From: Takakia lepidozioides
Taxonomy: Eukaryota > Streptophyta > Takakiopsida > Takakiales > Takakiaceae
DNA length: 64,000 nt
NCBI GenBank assembly: GCA_030704615.1
Contig: CM060733.1
Span: 72,540,001 to 72,604,000 of the forward strand
Direction: 5' to 3'
The notes below the pieces were generated by a model. That model made no database searches. It saw nothing but the letters and a program-made list of their open reading frames with translations, and was not told the origin of the DNA. The position numbers and the translations under genes are program-made. Numbering within the stretch: the first letter of the stretch is position 1; the number at the start of each line of letters is the position of its first letter. This document shows positions 45,712-57,415 of this stretch, piece by piece.

Positions 45712-46361
45712 ACTCCCTGTCCCCCAGAGCCAGATCCAGGCCGCCCGCCTGATCCCCCTGAGCCGACACCTTCGTTGGCCTGTGATCCAAGTGCTCCACT
45801 TGATCCAGGTCCAACGGGTTGGGATGTCCTGGTTGTAGTCTCAACCTCAGCTGTTGGGTCTACTTCTTCATACTCTTCCAATTTCTTCTCCCTGTTTTCA
45901 TCCTCCAAGTTCTGTCCTTGGGTTTCTTCTTCACTCATGTAACTCAACTGCAATGGTGTTGGAGAGTCTGAACTCTCCGTTGGCTCTGCCACATTCTCTC
46001 CTCCTTCTTCACCTTCCGCTTCAGAAACTGGAGTTCTTGCTTTTGGTGTTCCATGCCAACTCTTATCAAAGATTTCTGTCAAATCTTTTATCCAGGGATG
46101 TACCTCAGATCTTTCACCTCGTGATTGATCTTCTTCTCGCACCAATTCCCTTAATCTTTCTTGCAAAGAAACAGAATGAGTGGTATCCAACTCTAGTTCT
46201 TCCGGTATGGGTGATGTACTCTTTGATCTTAATGGTGTGAGAGGTCCAGATGATTCCCCTATGTCTATTCCTCTCTCCCAAAGATATGGATAATTAGCTT
46301 TCAGATAGCTTTCTCTTTTTACTGAATATCTCTGGCGTCTATCTTCTCTTTCATCACTCAT
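45675..46361 (-). CDS. A3 ORF1b, acidic pre-gag protein
   Basis: 228 aa, counterpart of 9741-10406 in A1 with few differences; starts MSDEREDRRQRY and overlaps gag in another frame. Conservation of both the frame and its overlap in two copies supports a real or recently real product. No domain recognised. Confidence 0.5.
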   Translation of the reverse strand: MSDEREDRRQRYSVKRESYLKANYPYLWERGIDIGESSGPLTPLRSKSTSPIPEELELDTTHSVSLQERLRELVREEDQSRGERSEVHPWIKDLTEIFDKSWHGTPKARTPVSEAEGEEGGENVAEPTESSDSPTPLQLSYMSEEETQGQNLEDENREKKLEEYEEVDPTAEVETTTRTSQPVGPGSSGALGSQANEGVGSGGSGGRPGSGSGGQGVWEVVQLKLGIL

Positions 46362-46383
46362 GTCCCATGTCTTTCATTTCTTC

Positions 46384-46971
46384 TTAATGTGGCAATAACC
46401 AAAACTCTCTTCTGTAATATCTCTCGTATATGCTTGGGTTTCTTTCAAGCTTCAATGCACCCTTGGTTATACTTGAAGTCTTCGTTACCATATAACCATA
46501 TGGCAAACAAGTCTGAAAAGCTGTTCTTGGTGTGAGTTTGATCCACAAAATATCCTTTGGAATCCAATTCTTTACCAATACAAGCTCTTCATGCATATGA
46601 GTATAAACATTCACCTTTCTTTCTTCCCAGCCTTCAAACTCTACTCGCTTAATGGATAGCAATGCTATCACATAAACCAACGTTGGTAACCAACGTGCTC
46701 TTCCTCTACAGGCTACCTGATAAATCTTTATCACTCCTTTCTCCAGACCCCATTCCGGATCAGCATCATGCACTCGCTTAAGAATATTTTCTTTACAACC
46801 GTATGGCAATTCCAAGAACCTTTGAAAGAATTGTTTGGACAATCTTTCTTCCTTCGTTCCACAGGGAATTTGATTCACTTCAAATTCTTTAATGGTCCAA
46901 CCACCATGATCCCACCAGATGCCTGTCACATCTGGTTGTTCATGACTCAGTTCCCCAGTATGGTCGCCAAA
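46384..46971 (-). CDS. A3 ORF1a upstream of gag, unknown
   Basis: Counterpart of 10428-11015 in A1; the frame is open from the LTR through the PBS. Trp/Arg-rich, no recognised domain. The start codon is uncertain. Confidence 0.5.
   Translation of the reverse strand, partial: FGDHTGELSHEQPDVTGIWWDHGGWTIKEFEVNQIPCGTKEERLSKQFFQRFLELPYGCKENILKRVHDADPEWGLEKGVIKIYQVACRGRARWLPTLVYVIALLSIKRVEFEGWEERKVNVYTHMHEELVLVKNWIPKDILWIKLTPRTAFQTCLPYGYMVTKTSSITKGALKLERNPSIYERYYRREFWLLPH
46953..46969 (-). promoter_or_regulatory. Primer binding site of A3
   Basis: TGGCGACCATACTGGGG on the element strand, two bases from the LTR, identical to A1. Confidence 0.65.
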
Positions 46972-47971
46972 TGTCGCGCGGCTTTTACTCACCCATCCCT
47001 TCGCTATCCGAGGCGGAAACTCCAAGATAGAAGAGTTGGAAATCTCTAAGTACTCAGCCCGCTCAGAACAATTAGTCATGACCTACAGCTAGTGTATCAT
47101 GGGGGTGTTTCCTATTTGTTTCCCTTTCCGCATTCATGTTAGCTACCTTACCATTGATAATTAAGTATCAGTTTGCTTCATCAATCTATTGGATTCCATC
47201 AACTCATCCATTCATTCCACAGCTTCACTCAGATATCTCTACACAGTGTGATTGTATCGTATAAGTATCAGATTATGATTTATCAGGTATCAGGCCGAAG
47301 CCATTGTGTCTCTAATTTGCTCTACAATATCACTACAACTTTGCATATAACAAGCATCTACTAATCATCTCTCCTCCTTCACCGTGCTCTCCATCTTTGC
47401 TTCCGTTCTTGCTCTCCGCCCGATCCCCTCTCATGCATGACCAAGAAGTCTCCCCGTGAAGTGCCCCCCTTCAGTCCTTGCTCCTCGTTTTATCTTCCTA
47501 TCCGTTGTTCTTAACCGCTTCCCTCACTAACCGTCGTCCGTGAACTAACATGTTCCCTTCGCAGGTGTTGTTCCCCACAGTCGTTCCCTGTCCTGCTATC
47601 CTTTCCCTATGGTCGTGACAGCTGTGTCAAGCTGTGACTGGCTGTGTGAAACTGTGACGGGTTGTGACCGGCTGTGTCGGGCTGTGACTGGCTGTGCAAC
47701 TGTGTTTGGCTGTGTCGGGCTGTTACTGGCTGTGTGGCCGTGTCGGTTGTGACGGGCTGTGTTGGCTGTGATGGGCTGTGTCGGGCTGTGTGAAGCTGTG
47801 ATGGGCTGTGTTGGCTGTGACTGGCTGTGTTGGCTGTGATGGGCTGTGTAACCCCCTTCTAAAGTGCGCTGCTGTCACCCCTAAGGCTCCTGTTGGTCTC
47901 AATCTGTGCAAAAATTAAGGGTACCCTACAGATCCCGTATAAGTGTCTAAGTCCCAGACAGTCCTCTAACA
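46972..47971 (-). repeat. 5' LTR of A3 (1000 bp)
   Basis: Plus-strand ends TGTCGCGCGG and CCTCTAACA; includes the minisatellite at about 47620-47860. Beyond 47971 is MULE2 sequence that is continuous in MULE1 (complement near 34390), so A3 inserted into MULE2. Confidence 0.9.
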
Positions 47972-48102
47972 GATGTGAGTGCTGGGTAATTGGGGCACGG
48001 TCCACTGCGTATTTCGGTGCCGAAATACCTTGTGCATTGAGAACTTCCTCTTGCATGATGCATCAGTAGAATGATTTTTGTTGAACTGCCTCGTGATTGC
48101 AG

Positions 48103-50568
48103 GTACATAAACTTTGCATTCATTCCGTCCGGAGCCATTCAAAAGGTTCCACCATTCTTCCTGGCGTAGAGGACACCTGGAGGTCGTGGTACGATGTACA
48201 TAGAAGTAATGGCAAAGGAGTGGCATGACGAGCATTTGGTAGACTGTCCCTGGTATGTGGATCTCCCAAGTGGGACCGTTGACCTCTCGGAGGTTAACTT
48301 GAAGAAGGAAGCAAATGCCAGGGCTATGAAGGCGCAATCGGATCCCCAACCAGAGGACGCGGAAAGACTGAAAGCAGAGGAGGCAGCCAAGCAGAAGGCA
48401 CTGAGAAAGTCAGCCAAGGCGGCAGCGTTGGCGAAGGAGCAGATCGAGAAGCAGGCAGCTGAGCAACCCAAGGACAGGAAGAAATGAACGCGCAAACAGG
48501 GGCAAGAGACGAAGACCCCCACACCCAAGAAGAAGAAGCAGCAACATAGTCAGCCAGATGACGAGGATTCCGACGACGATTTCTAGTAGGATAACACCCA
48601 AGGGGCCACACCTCGTCCGAAAATTCTTAAGGGCCAGCGCTCCAGGGGTTCGGCGCGAAGAGATCACTATATGAGGATGCACCTGGCAGACCCTACCGTG
48701 CGGTGCACATTGCGGGCAGGGAAATCCTCAAAACACCCACAATTGTGGAGTGTGTTAATGAAAATTTCCTAACTGCTCTGACCAGAAGGCTGGAGAAAAC
48801 GAGATTGAGGAAGGCGATCGAGGCCTACCAGGGGAAGGGGAAGATGAAGGCCACTGGCAATGATATGGAGGACACTCTTGGCTACACAAAGATGATGGAG
48901 TATTTTGTGGCGACGAGTCACGGCAAAAAGAGCACAGTCGAGGGCAGGGCGGTGAAAGCCTCCATCGACATGATCCTTGTGGATATCCCGGATGGGCAGG
49001 AGATACTGGGGCTGGGCTCACTACCCTGGTGGAACAAGTACGACGAAAGATACTTGAGCCACACATTCGGGTTCGCAGCCAACATGTTGGACGACGACGG
49101 CTGTGTTGTTGTGCTAGCAGCTGATGGAGAAGTCACTGAGAATGATATCAAAGTATGGACGGGGAGAAGTGCAGCACCCATCCTGAAAAAGATCTGGACT
49201 TGCATCAACACGCAGGGTCTTCTCAACGATGGTCAGAAGGTATGCTGCGGTTCTCCTCTGCTCTGCCAATTTCTGCGCCAAAATTGCCCATGTACGTGTA
49301 GACCACCTCTCACGTTCTCATTTCCTTCTTTGCAGATTCTTATCTTTTAGGCATTCTGCTTCGTGAAGGAATATTCGAAATTCAAATTACGTCAAGCAGG
49401 TAGACTTGTTGATTCCACAGTTGATCCACTGGAGTATAACGTCCTGTTCAACCATGTGGGAGAGAAGGACATGCTTTGTGATTTGTCGGGCAAGCCTTGG
49501 AGGTATGGCAGGACCAGGAGTCCTGCATTCATCCAGACGCTCATGGAAACGTGTACGGATGTTGAAGGCAGGGTCCTTGACGTCACTGCAAATACAGGTT
49601 AGAGCGTTAAGTGATTGCGGCACCGAAATTGACACCGTTTCCGATTGTGTATGTTTGCTTGCGCGAGGAAGCGAGTCATTCTTGACTTTGGCTGTGGTTG
49701 TGTCATATGAATTCGCAGGTGCCTGTATGTGGGCTGGAAGGATGTCCAACCGATTTGTGTTCTCATTTGAGGGGAATACGGCCTTGTACGGTTTCAATTT
49801 GGCGGGCCTACAGTGTCTGCCTCCGACTGAGGATCCCAAAAACGCAGAAGAGGACGTGGAAGGGGACGAGGAAGAGGAAGAGGAGGAAGTCCAAGAAATT
49901 TGTATGATGCAGGGGCGCCCAAAGCCGCTTCCTCCAATGCCTGTCTTCGAGTGAGTTGCACCAAAGTAAGTGTATTGGTTTCGGTTGTAGGGACCATGCA
50001 ACCTGCCGATGATTCCCTGTTTGAATGGTCTAATGTGCTTCATTCTGTGTTTGTGTGTACACTCAGCCTTGCAGAGTCGTCCGACGAGGAAATGCTGGGA
50101 GACTTGCCCGAATCGGACCCTGTTGCAGAGGAGGAGACAGAATCGCATCGGCCATTCTTTGCCAGAAAATCGTTTCTCGCGAGTCCCCAGAAGCCCTTTT
50201 TTTTACCAGCCTATGCAGACACGGCTGCCAAAGAAGCCATCAGAAGGGAGGATAGGCCTACTCGGTTTGAGCAATTGATATTCGGGAATGAGCAGAGAAT
50301 TATAATGAGGCGTGAGGCCAAACATGGAATTGTGAAAGGCAGAGTAGGCAAGTTCGTCATAGAATCCGCGTCCGAGAGCAAGGGGGATGATGAGGACAGT
50401 TCCGCACCCAGGTGGACAGTTCCAGCTGGTGAGGATGGTATTTTTGAGGGGAGGGCTTCTCAGAGTAACAGCGGTAGCGGCAGTGCAGGTTCGGAGGCAG
50501 GTGGAAGGCAGCCATCCTTGCATGAGGCCGGGGATGCATCGGACAGTGATCGCGGATCCTCACCATAG
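48103..50568 (+). pseudogene. Methyltransferase part of the ParB-methyltransferase gene, decayed
   Basis: Corresponds to exons 7-10 of the MULE1 gene with the same splice sites. Broken by a TGA after DRKK (48485; AGA in MULE1), a TAG at about 48585 (CAG in MULE1) and small deletions near 48650. The methyltransferase-like core is otherwise conserved: ILVDIPDG, RSPAFIQTL, VLDVTANTG and FVFSFEGN (Asn where MULE1 has Asp). VDIPDG is thus the family form, not damage in one copy. AATAAA near 50699 matches the MULE1 signal. Confidence 0.75.
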
Positions 50569-50819
50569 CAAAGTCTCATTTGGATCTTTTTGTTGTACAG
50601 TTTTGAAACACTTATTGAAAATATTGACGATTTCAAAAATCATTGTGTTCAGACTGCATGTCCGATTCCCTACATTTCTTCCGCCAACCACAATGTAATA
50701 ATAAAAGCAGAAGAGACGCAAACTTAAGTAAAGAACCCTACAAGTAATTTATGCACACCAGCGAACCGCGAACTTGAAGCCATGAAAACCCTGCCGTTTC
50801 TAACATTCCTATTGGGAAT

Positions 50820-51100
50820 TTTGGCGCCGAAATAGCCCAGTGTGCGCCTTCATAATATGGGCCTTATAAAATTCCACGAAGGAATTACTGCACCAAAATA
50901 TCACGATGGAAGCCTTCAGCACAAGGCACTTCAGCACATTGCACTTGGGTATTTCGGCGCCGAAATAGCCCGCTCTGCGCCATAAAATACGGCACTATAT
51001 CACATTTCAAAAGGAAATTTCGGCGCCGAAATACCCCGGTGGATGTCTTCAAAACACCACTTTAGCACATTGCTCTTGGGAATTTCGGCGCCGAAATATC
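50820..51100. repeat. Palindrome array of MULE2
   Basis: Cores at 50823, about 50889, 50956, 51022 and 51087, i.e. steps of 65-67 bp. Lies between the decayed methyltransferase gene and the cassette gene, on the 5' side of the latter. Confidence 0.8.
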
Positions 51101-51373
51101 AAGGTCGGTGGTTTTAGGACGGCGGTGGTTTTAGCACAATTTCTTCCCGAATGTCGTGGCACCTTCTCTGTCAAGCCCCTTCTAGCCCCAGTCATTTTTT
51201 ATCGCTTGTGTAGGTAGCCGTTGTTGGCCAATGGGGGCACGTATTGCCGTTGCCCCAGAGAAGATCACCTGAGAAGGTTTTCCGCATTGGGTTTTCAATG
51301 TTTGCATCTCCGTGTTGAAAAACAATAGTGATTACTTGTCCCTCTCCACTCCCGGTGGGCGCACACTTCCTCA

Positions 51374-52000
51374 ATGCCGCCTTGTGTAAGTGCCTTCTGC
51401 ATTCGACGGAGCGGGATTCGAGGATCGCGATTGCGTGAGCCGGTGATGGGAGACATTATGGTGGAGTTGAACTTCAGTGAAGGTACACGCAGGGTGACGA
51501 GTTTCCGAGCACTTCTGTGGGATTCTCTTTGGGTGAGGCCTGCTAGTGGACAACAGTGGATACTTGTTGTGCGAGATAGACCTGGAAGACGGAGTGTTCG
51601 TCTCTTCATCATGAGATGTTGCTTCGGCGAGTTCTGGAGGTCTTACTACCATAACTATACTACACCTCCACAGTATTTGCTCCCGGATAGGGCTCTTGAG
51701 TTGCTCACTCACTCTTATGGGCAAGGGAATATATTGTTGACACTAGGGGAGAATCGGAACAGGTTTGTCCTAGATGTTTGCGAATTTCACGACGCTGTGG
51801 AGGAGGTCCCAATAGGAGGCCTCCAATATCTGCATGTTTTCACGAACGTGACCTCTATAGATATCTTGTATCTTTATGTTCGCCATCTTAATCCAGAAAA
51901 CGGCAATGCGCAGTGGACGACTACCGCACCACTCCTAATTCTGGACCTGTGGTTCGACGACTCGGTGGTTCGTGTTGTGGATGTCAACGCAGCAGCATAG
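51374..52000 (+). CDS. MULE2 cassette protein, 208 aa, distant family member
   Basis: Intact 208-aa frame with no known domain. Similarity to the 275-910 product is weak but colinear: GDIMVELNF against GDIIVWLSLF, RALLW against RAMEY, a W.L.V.D-like strand, NILLTL against DIRLSC, and a closing hydrophobic strand pair. Size, surroundings (upstream palindrome array, AATAAA at 52124-52129) and predicted beta-rich pattern agree. A second ATG (residue 25) starts just before GDIMVEL and may be the real start. Homology is inference. Its integrity contrasts with the decayed neighbour gene, which hints at later arrival or selection. The stretch 51101-51373 shows nothing else. Confidence 0.55.
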   Translation: MPPCVSAFCIRRSGIRGSRLREPVMGDIMVELNFSEGTRRVTSFRALLWDSLWVRPASGQQWILVVRDRPGRRSVRLFIMRCCFGEFWRSYYHNYTTPPQYLLPDRALELLTHSYGQGNILLTLGENRNRFVLDVCEFHDAVEEVPIGGLQYLHVFTNVTSIDILYLYVRHLNPENGNAQWTTTAPLLILDLWFDDSVVRVVDVNAAA

Positions 52001-52319
52001 CGCGGTAAGGATCATTGTGGAGGGTGATTGGAGGGCACAGGCTCCGGGATATGGTAGTTCCACAGGTTTCTTATGCCGCAGTGGTATTTCTGATGATGGA
52101 AGCTTGGAGTAGTCGCTGTACAAAATAAAAACTTGTGGTTGCTTGATGTTTTCATTTCGAGTGTCATGTCAATGTGGGCTTGATGTTGAGTTGAATGGGG
52201 TTTGCAAGTTCAACTGTCGTTTGACCCTAAATAAATTACCTTGTCAGCACAATGGCTTGTGAGGGCTACAATTTTATGTCTCTATCATGTCCTGCACAAT
52301 GTTTTACAGTGGTGACGTG

Positions 52320-52500
52320 GAATAACGGTGCTGAAATACCTCATTCCGCATCCTGGACCAGGAGAAACAGACCCTATTATCGAGGTAAGAGGACATAACA
52401 CCGTCAATAAAGGCACGAAAATTCCAATTCCGCGGATGCCCGCTCATGAGCTCATAGGCTCATAGGCTCATGGGCTCATGGGCTCATGGGCTCATGAAGA
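52320..52500. repeat. MULE2 terminal repeat
   Basis: A degenerate palindrome near 52326 is followed by ~110 bp nearly identical (complement) to MULE1 31166-31270, then at least seven CATGAGC-type units ending ctcatgaaga. A4 ORF3 continues at 52501. Confidence 0.8.
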
Positions 52501-55500
52501 GTTGCCACTGGCAACCAAATGTGCATAATGTGGTAATAGTGTGCCAAAGACTCTGGACGACTGATTTCTTTCCAAGCCAAATCCATAACAATGGGAATTT
52601 GGTTGAAGGGTAGAATCATAGCCTGATTGTATTCAAGTGCAGCAGGAGTAGTAGGTGGGTTAAAAGAAGCATCACCCCAAACCTCAGACAGTGATTGTTG
52701 CAGTGCCATGGTATCAACACTGTCGACCTGGCGTGGTTGCTGTGATGTTGCTGCCACAGTCCCTCCTGATGTTGACAAGTCTTGCACTTCCTGTGCTGAA
52801 GATTGGAAAATCAAAGTCCTTGCGTGCAAATAAGTAGCCATGAGCTGTTCCTCAGGAACAAAGGCCCTTTTGTCAATGTTGGAGCTCAAGTCATCCACTT
52901 GAGTCTACAGCCCTTCTACATCCTCCTGTAACTCAGCTATCCGACTATAGATATTGTCTACAGTGGTTGTGGCAATGTTCTGCATCTGTAGCCTGAAATC
53001 GTTCATCTCATTTTGGGTGAGCTTTCTTGGTGCTTTCCCTTCCACTGGCCCTTGTGTTAACCACTCCTGCAAAAGATGATTATCCACCAAGTCATGTGTA
53101 ACACCACAGAGATCCTACTCCTCCTTGAGCCGGTATGCTTCCAACTGTTGTTGTAAATTCTCCATGCGCTTTGCATGAGGCTCAACCAGAGCTGCATAGG
53201 CAGCTGACAGATTATTGGTTTCTTTCCAAGCTTTTCACTCACAGAAAGTTCATTGTCCCGTACTGTGATGGTTTGCTGCAACTCAAAGATGTACTTGTCC
53301 TTCTGGACATCGACCTAGTGGAACTGCTGAATGGTATCCTCATTGCGACAGATAGTAGCCTTCATGTCAGCAATGAGTTTCCCCTGCTCCATTGACTCTG
53401 TCTCCGCCGTTATACATCTCTCAGCTTGGTTCTTGATTTCCAGTGTAGCCATCTCCAGATTAGTCGTTAGTGTGGCACACTGTATGATCATTTTCTGATG
53501 GACTGCTTCCAATTCTGTATGAAGCAACTTCACTTCATGCAACTTGCCCTCATGCTGAATCTGTATCTGGTATAGCTGCTGCTTATGCACTTCATGCAAC
53601 TTCTCTTGCTCAAGACCTGCTTCAATTAAATCTTCATTCGCAAGCTGTAGGGCAGTTTTAGTGTCCTCCAACTCTTTCTGCAACTTGAGGTTGGCCTCCA
53701 CATCCACCCTGTTTGCACACTCAGTGGCAATTCTTACCTCAAGCTCTTGCTTGAGCTCCTCCCACAATGCTACCAATTGAGTGGAAGGAACATGAGTCTT
53801 GACATAGGTGCCCAATAGGTTGAGAGTCCTGCTTATGGAACTCATAAGCATGGCCTGTTGTGGGTCTTCATGGAGAACCTGCTGCTGTTCTTCCTGATTC
53901 TCTACAGTTGGATGTTTCACAAACCAATCAGGCCATGATCCCACAGGATCTTCTTCCTGAGCAACCTCATCTTCCACAGGTGCTGCAGTACCCTTGCCCT
54001 TTACCCCTTTAACCTCCGCCACAAGTTTGGGCATAACTTGCACAGCAGGGATTTCCTTGGGCAGACTCCGCATCTTTGGTACCATGGGTTCTCCGACCAT
54101 GCCAGAGTTTTCATAGAGAAGGTCGCCCTTCTCAATTTCTGCCACTACTTGCTCTGTAGTGGGGATGTCCAACCCCTCTCTCTCCACAGTAAGAGGCTCC
54201 AGTGTAACAACATGTCCGGTCTGAGTTACCACTGGGGCAACCTGGTCAGCTTGCTGTGCTGGCCGTGGTACTAAGGTGACTTCTTCCTCCCTCTCTAATG
54301 GCCGTGCTTCCAGTAATAACAGCCTATTGTGCTGCTACACCCCATCCTGTGCAGGAGCTATGGAAACATCATCGTGAGGGTTCCTTGCGGCCAGTGGGTC
54401 TGCCATTCCAGTTGCGTCCCTCTTCTGTCTCTTGGACTGGTGCTGCCTCTCTAAACCTCTTTCACCTTGTGAAGAGCCTTGCTCCTCAACTGCAGTTGTG
54501 GCTGCCTCAAACACCCCCATTACTTTATGTTCTTGCGCATCAAGCAAGCAAAAATCAAAGATGATTTGTGCAATAATTGGGCCAGACACAATAATTGGGG
54601 ACTTGGCAGTAGTATTTTGTAATCATTTCATCTCCTCCACCAGACCACTGTGCATCATCTCCGCCCAAGCTACATCCTCTCCTCTCAAATCTTTCAGAAT
54701 CTCCTCCATAAAAGATCTGCTAAGATGCTGTTGGTTCTGTTTCATGGCAAACAAAATGTTTAGTATCTGGCCAATTTCCCTCAACCCTTGATACTCAACT
54801 TTGGTGCAAGTGAATCCCTGGTTCCTGAAGAAACTCGTTTCTTGGAAAAGATCCCCTACTTGCAATCTTGCCCTGTGCTCATCCACGCTCACATTACCAG
54901 ATGATAATTCAAAAAATTGTTGCAAGTACTGCGGAATAACTTATATATCTACGCCCTTCACCTGGGTAACTCCCGTCTTTGGCTCAAAGTTCTTGATGAA
55001 CTAGATCATCAATTCCCGATGATGCAAAGACCACTCTTTGCGCAACAATCCCTCCAACCGCAATTCCTTCAACAGCTGCACTGCCTGTGGTATGGCGATT
55101 GTTTGCCTCTGTAAGATCATCGTGCTCTTCACTCGTAGATCCTCCATCTCTCTAATTCGCTTCATCCCGGACAACGAAGACCCTGTTTGGAATAACTGCA
55201 GGAAAGCTTGTAATGCGTATAGCATGAAAGTGTGATTAGCACAGAATGGAACAGGCAAGTGGGTGTAAGCCTGCGGGGCTTGCAAATAGTGAGTGAGAGA
55301 GACAGTACTTTCGACCTGTCCTTCCTTGTGCCACTGCGTAAGAAGTAGAGCTAGTGTATAGTCCGTGATATCCGCCGTAGCTACAAAGCTATAGTTTTGA
55401 TTGCCCCTCCTGTCAAGACACTGGTTATCCGGAATAACACCTATTCTTCCGCTCATAATCTTCTTAGTTTCTTGTTCTTGTTTCTTGAATGGAGTCTCTT

Positions 55501-55922
55501 GCACAAAATTCACGTTGCTGATTAGCCGTTGCCTCATTAGGTAACTTCTCATTTTTACCCTAATTTGTTCACATTTCCATCTTGGAATGACCACTAGGAC
55601 TGCATATGTGGCAAAGGTTCCCCTTTGCCGGACGCGTAAAGTGTTCCATTATCTGTCCTCTTGATGCATTAATGGGCTCATAATAAGTTTCGGCTGATGT
55701 ACCGGGTAGGTACTTTGACGGCCCTGTTTGTCTTCTTGTGTGATGACGCTCATTATTGCAGTACATGCAATGCGGAGTCTTTTGCCCCTTAGGCCACGTG
55801 TTTGAATTCAAACACTCTCTCATCTCCCTCTGTCCGCGTGGCACATTCTCCGAGTTTGACTTCCAAACTGTCTTTACACTTACCGGCCACTTAACTGACG
55901 TTAACACGTGTCCATCTGTCAC
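52501..55922 (-). pseudogene. ORF3 of A4 (coiled-coil protein), broken
   Basis: Segments 55922-55569, 55594-55001, 54925-54623, 54589-54335, 54232-53315, 53281-53057, 53090-52905 and 52898-52501 are colinear with ORF3 of A1 and A2 and interrupted by stops and frameshifts. It shows an N-terminus absent from the others, with Cys/His pairs (CMYCNNERHH and LCHICSPSGH) resembling zinc fingers. The C-terminal domain is lost at the MULE2 junction (LPVAT). Confidence 0.7.
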
Positions 55923-55924
55923 TG

Positions 55925-56060
55925 CCCCTATGGACTGTGCGACCTGTGTGGGCTGTGACAGGCTGTGACAAGCTGTGGTAAGCTATGATATGTTGTAATA
56001 GGCTGTGGTGGGCTGTGATATGCTGTGTTAGACTGTGGTGGACTGTGATGGCTGTGTGAA
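55925..56060. repeat. GGCTGTG-like minisatellite after A4 integrase
   Basis: Decayed units of the LTR A minisatellite type (ggctgtgac, ggctgtggt) located between integrase and ORF3, not in an LTR. On the element strand they encode the His/Ser/Pro/Thr-rich tail of the integrase frame. Confidence 0.6.
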
Positions 56061-57277
56061 CACCTGTGTTCTCTGCTATGGCCATACACATTCGGCTTTA
56101 TGACAAGTGCTTCATGCTCCGCTGGTGCTACTGGTGTAGTCTGTGACTGCATCTGTGTTTCAAGATGCAAATCATGCTGCAATGGTCTATCATGGATACC
56201 ACTGTATCCCTTCAACTTATTGGCATTGACTCTACCAAGCATCTCTTTGTTAATGGTTTGTAACATAGCTGTGTTGTTATCATATATCTTCTGTATGACA
56301 TAAGGTCCTTTCCATGGTGATTTAGGCTTAGAAGCTTTAATCTTCCCTTCTTCTGCAACCACAGTACCAAATCACCTGTCTTAAAAGTCTTCAATTTACC
56401 TTCATCAAACTGATCCTTCCTCTTCATATGAATTCTGGTCATGTTATCTGCTGCATCAGCACGTACTTCTTCCACATGATATAGTTCATGTTTCCTTACT
56501 TTAATTGAATCCTCCAATTCCATTCTCCTTCCCCATTCAGTTCTCATAGTAGGTAATAAGAACTTCACTGGAAGTAACGTCCATATACGAAGTCCTGTAT
56601 GACCACAAAGCTGTCAACAGCTTTGTATCCCAGTCTGTCCTGTTCGCATTGACTATCTTAGCCAAGATAGTGCATAGTATTTTGTTGGTGGCCTCTGCCT
56701 GCCCATTGCCCTGTAGGTAATAGGTTGTACTCTTCCTGTGCACAATCATGAACTCCTTAGTCAATAGTTCAATGGTCTCATTAATGAAATGACTTCCCTG
56801 GTCACTGATAAATTCCAGGGGACAGCCAAATCTTGTGAGAATGTTCTCATATAGGAACCTTGCTGTGGACTTAGCTGTGTTGTCCCTCAGAGCCTTAGCT
56901 TCCACCCATTTTGTGGTATAATCAGTGGTTGTGATTATATACTTGTTCTGTGTATTCCTGGCTGGTGGATTAATCGGTCCAACAAAGTCTAATCCCCATT
57001 TCTGGAATGGTTCAGTAGGCATCGTAGGATGCAAAGCCATCTTCCCAGATCTTTGCAAAGGTCCTAGCCTCTGACACTCATCACAACTCTTACAATACTT
57101 GTGTACATCTCTAAACAAAGTAGGCCACCAGTAACCTGCAAGTAATATTTTCCTACTGGTAGTCTCTTCTCCAAAATGGCCTCTAGCCACTCCTTTATGA
57201 ACTTCTTCCAAAACTTTATTTACCTCATGGTGGTACAAGCATCGTTTAAGAATTCCATCAGGTCCTAGCTTATACAA
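55928..57277 (-). pseudogene. A4 integrase
   Basis: Frames 56537-57277, 56212-56568 and 55928-56362. The zinc domain (HHEVNKV...GHFG...CKSCDECQR) is followed by the catalytic core: GLDFVGPINPP, then FISDQGSHF, then GNGQAEATNK with the Glu of the DDE triad. The C-terminal portion (SPWKGPYVIQKI) is in another frame. Would integrate cDNA; inactive here because of frame breaks. Confidence 0.8.
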
Positions 57278-57415
57278 TCTTCCACCTATGATAGTGTATG
57301 GTAATGCCTTGATAGCTATTCTTTTCCTCTGCTCCTTCCCATAACTGGGTGGGCACTGTCTATGAGTAAGGTAATATCTGATTGGCCATTGCCAATCTAA
57401 CCAATCATCCGCTCC

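Larger units (their letters stand above)
27548..47971 (-). mobile_element. Retroelement A3 (Athila/Tat-like), split by MULE1
   Basis: Minus strand: 5' LTR 46972-47971, PBS, ORF1a, ORF1b, gag to 44794, MULE1 insertion, gag continuing at 31103, protease, RT, RNase H and part of integrase, ending at 27548. The remainder of integrase, ORF3 and the 3' LTR are not joined here. It is inserted in MULE2 (right flank gatgt at 47972). Confidence 0.85.
47972..52500. mobile_element. MULE2: truncated relative of MULE1
   Basis: In inverse orientation to MULE1 it matches MULE1 31104-34395: methyltransferase part of the cargo gene, palindrome array, then terminal CATGAGC repeats at 52440-52498. It additionally has a cassette gene (51374-52000) between array and terminus that MULE1 lacks there. 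The end is about a dozen bases short of the MULE1 terminus. The left part is lost at the A3 junction; no transposase remains. It sits in ORF3 of A4. Confidence 0.8.
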
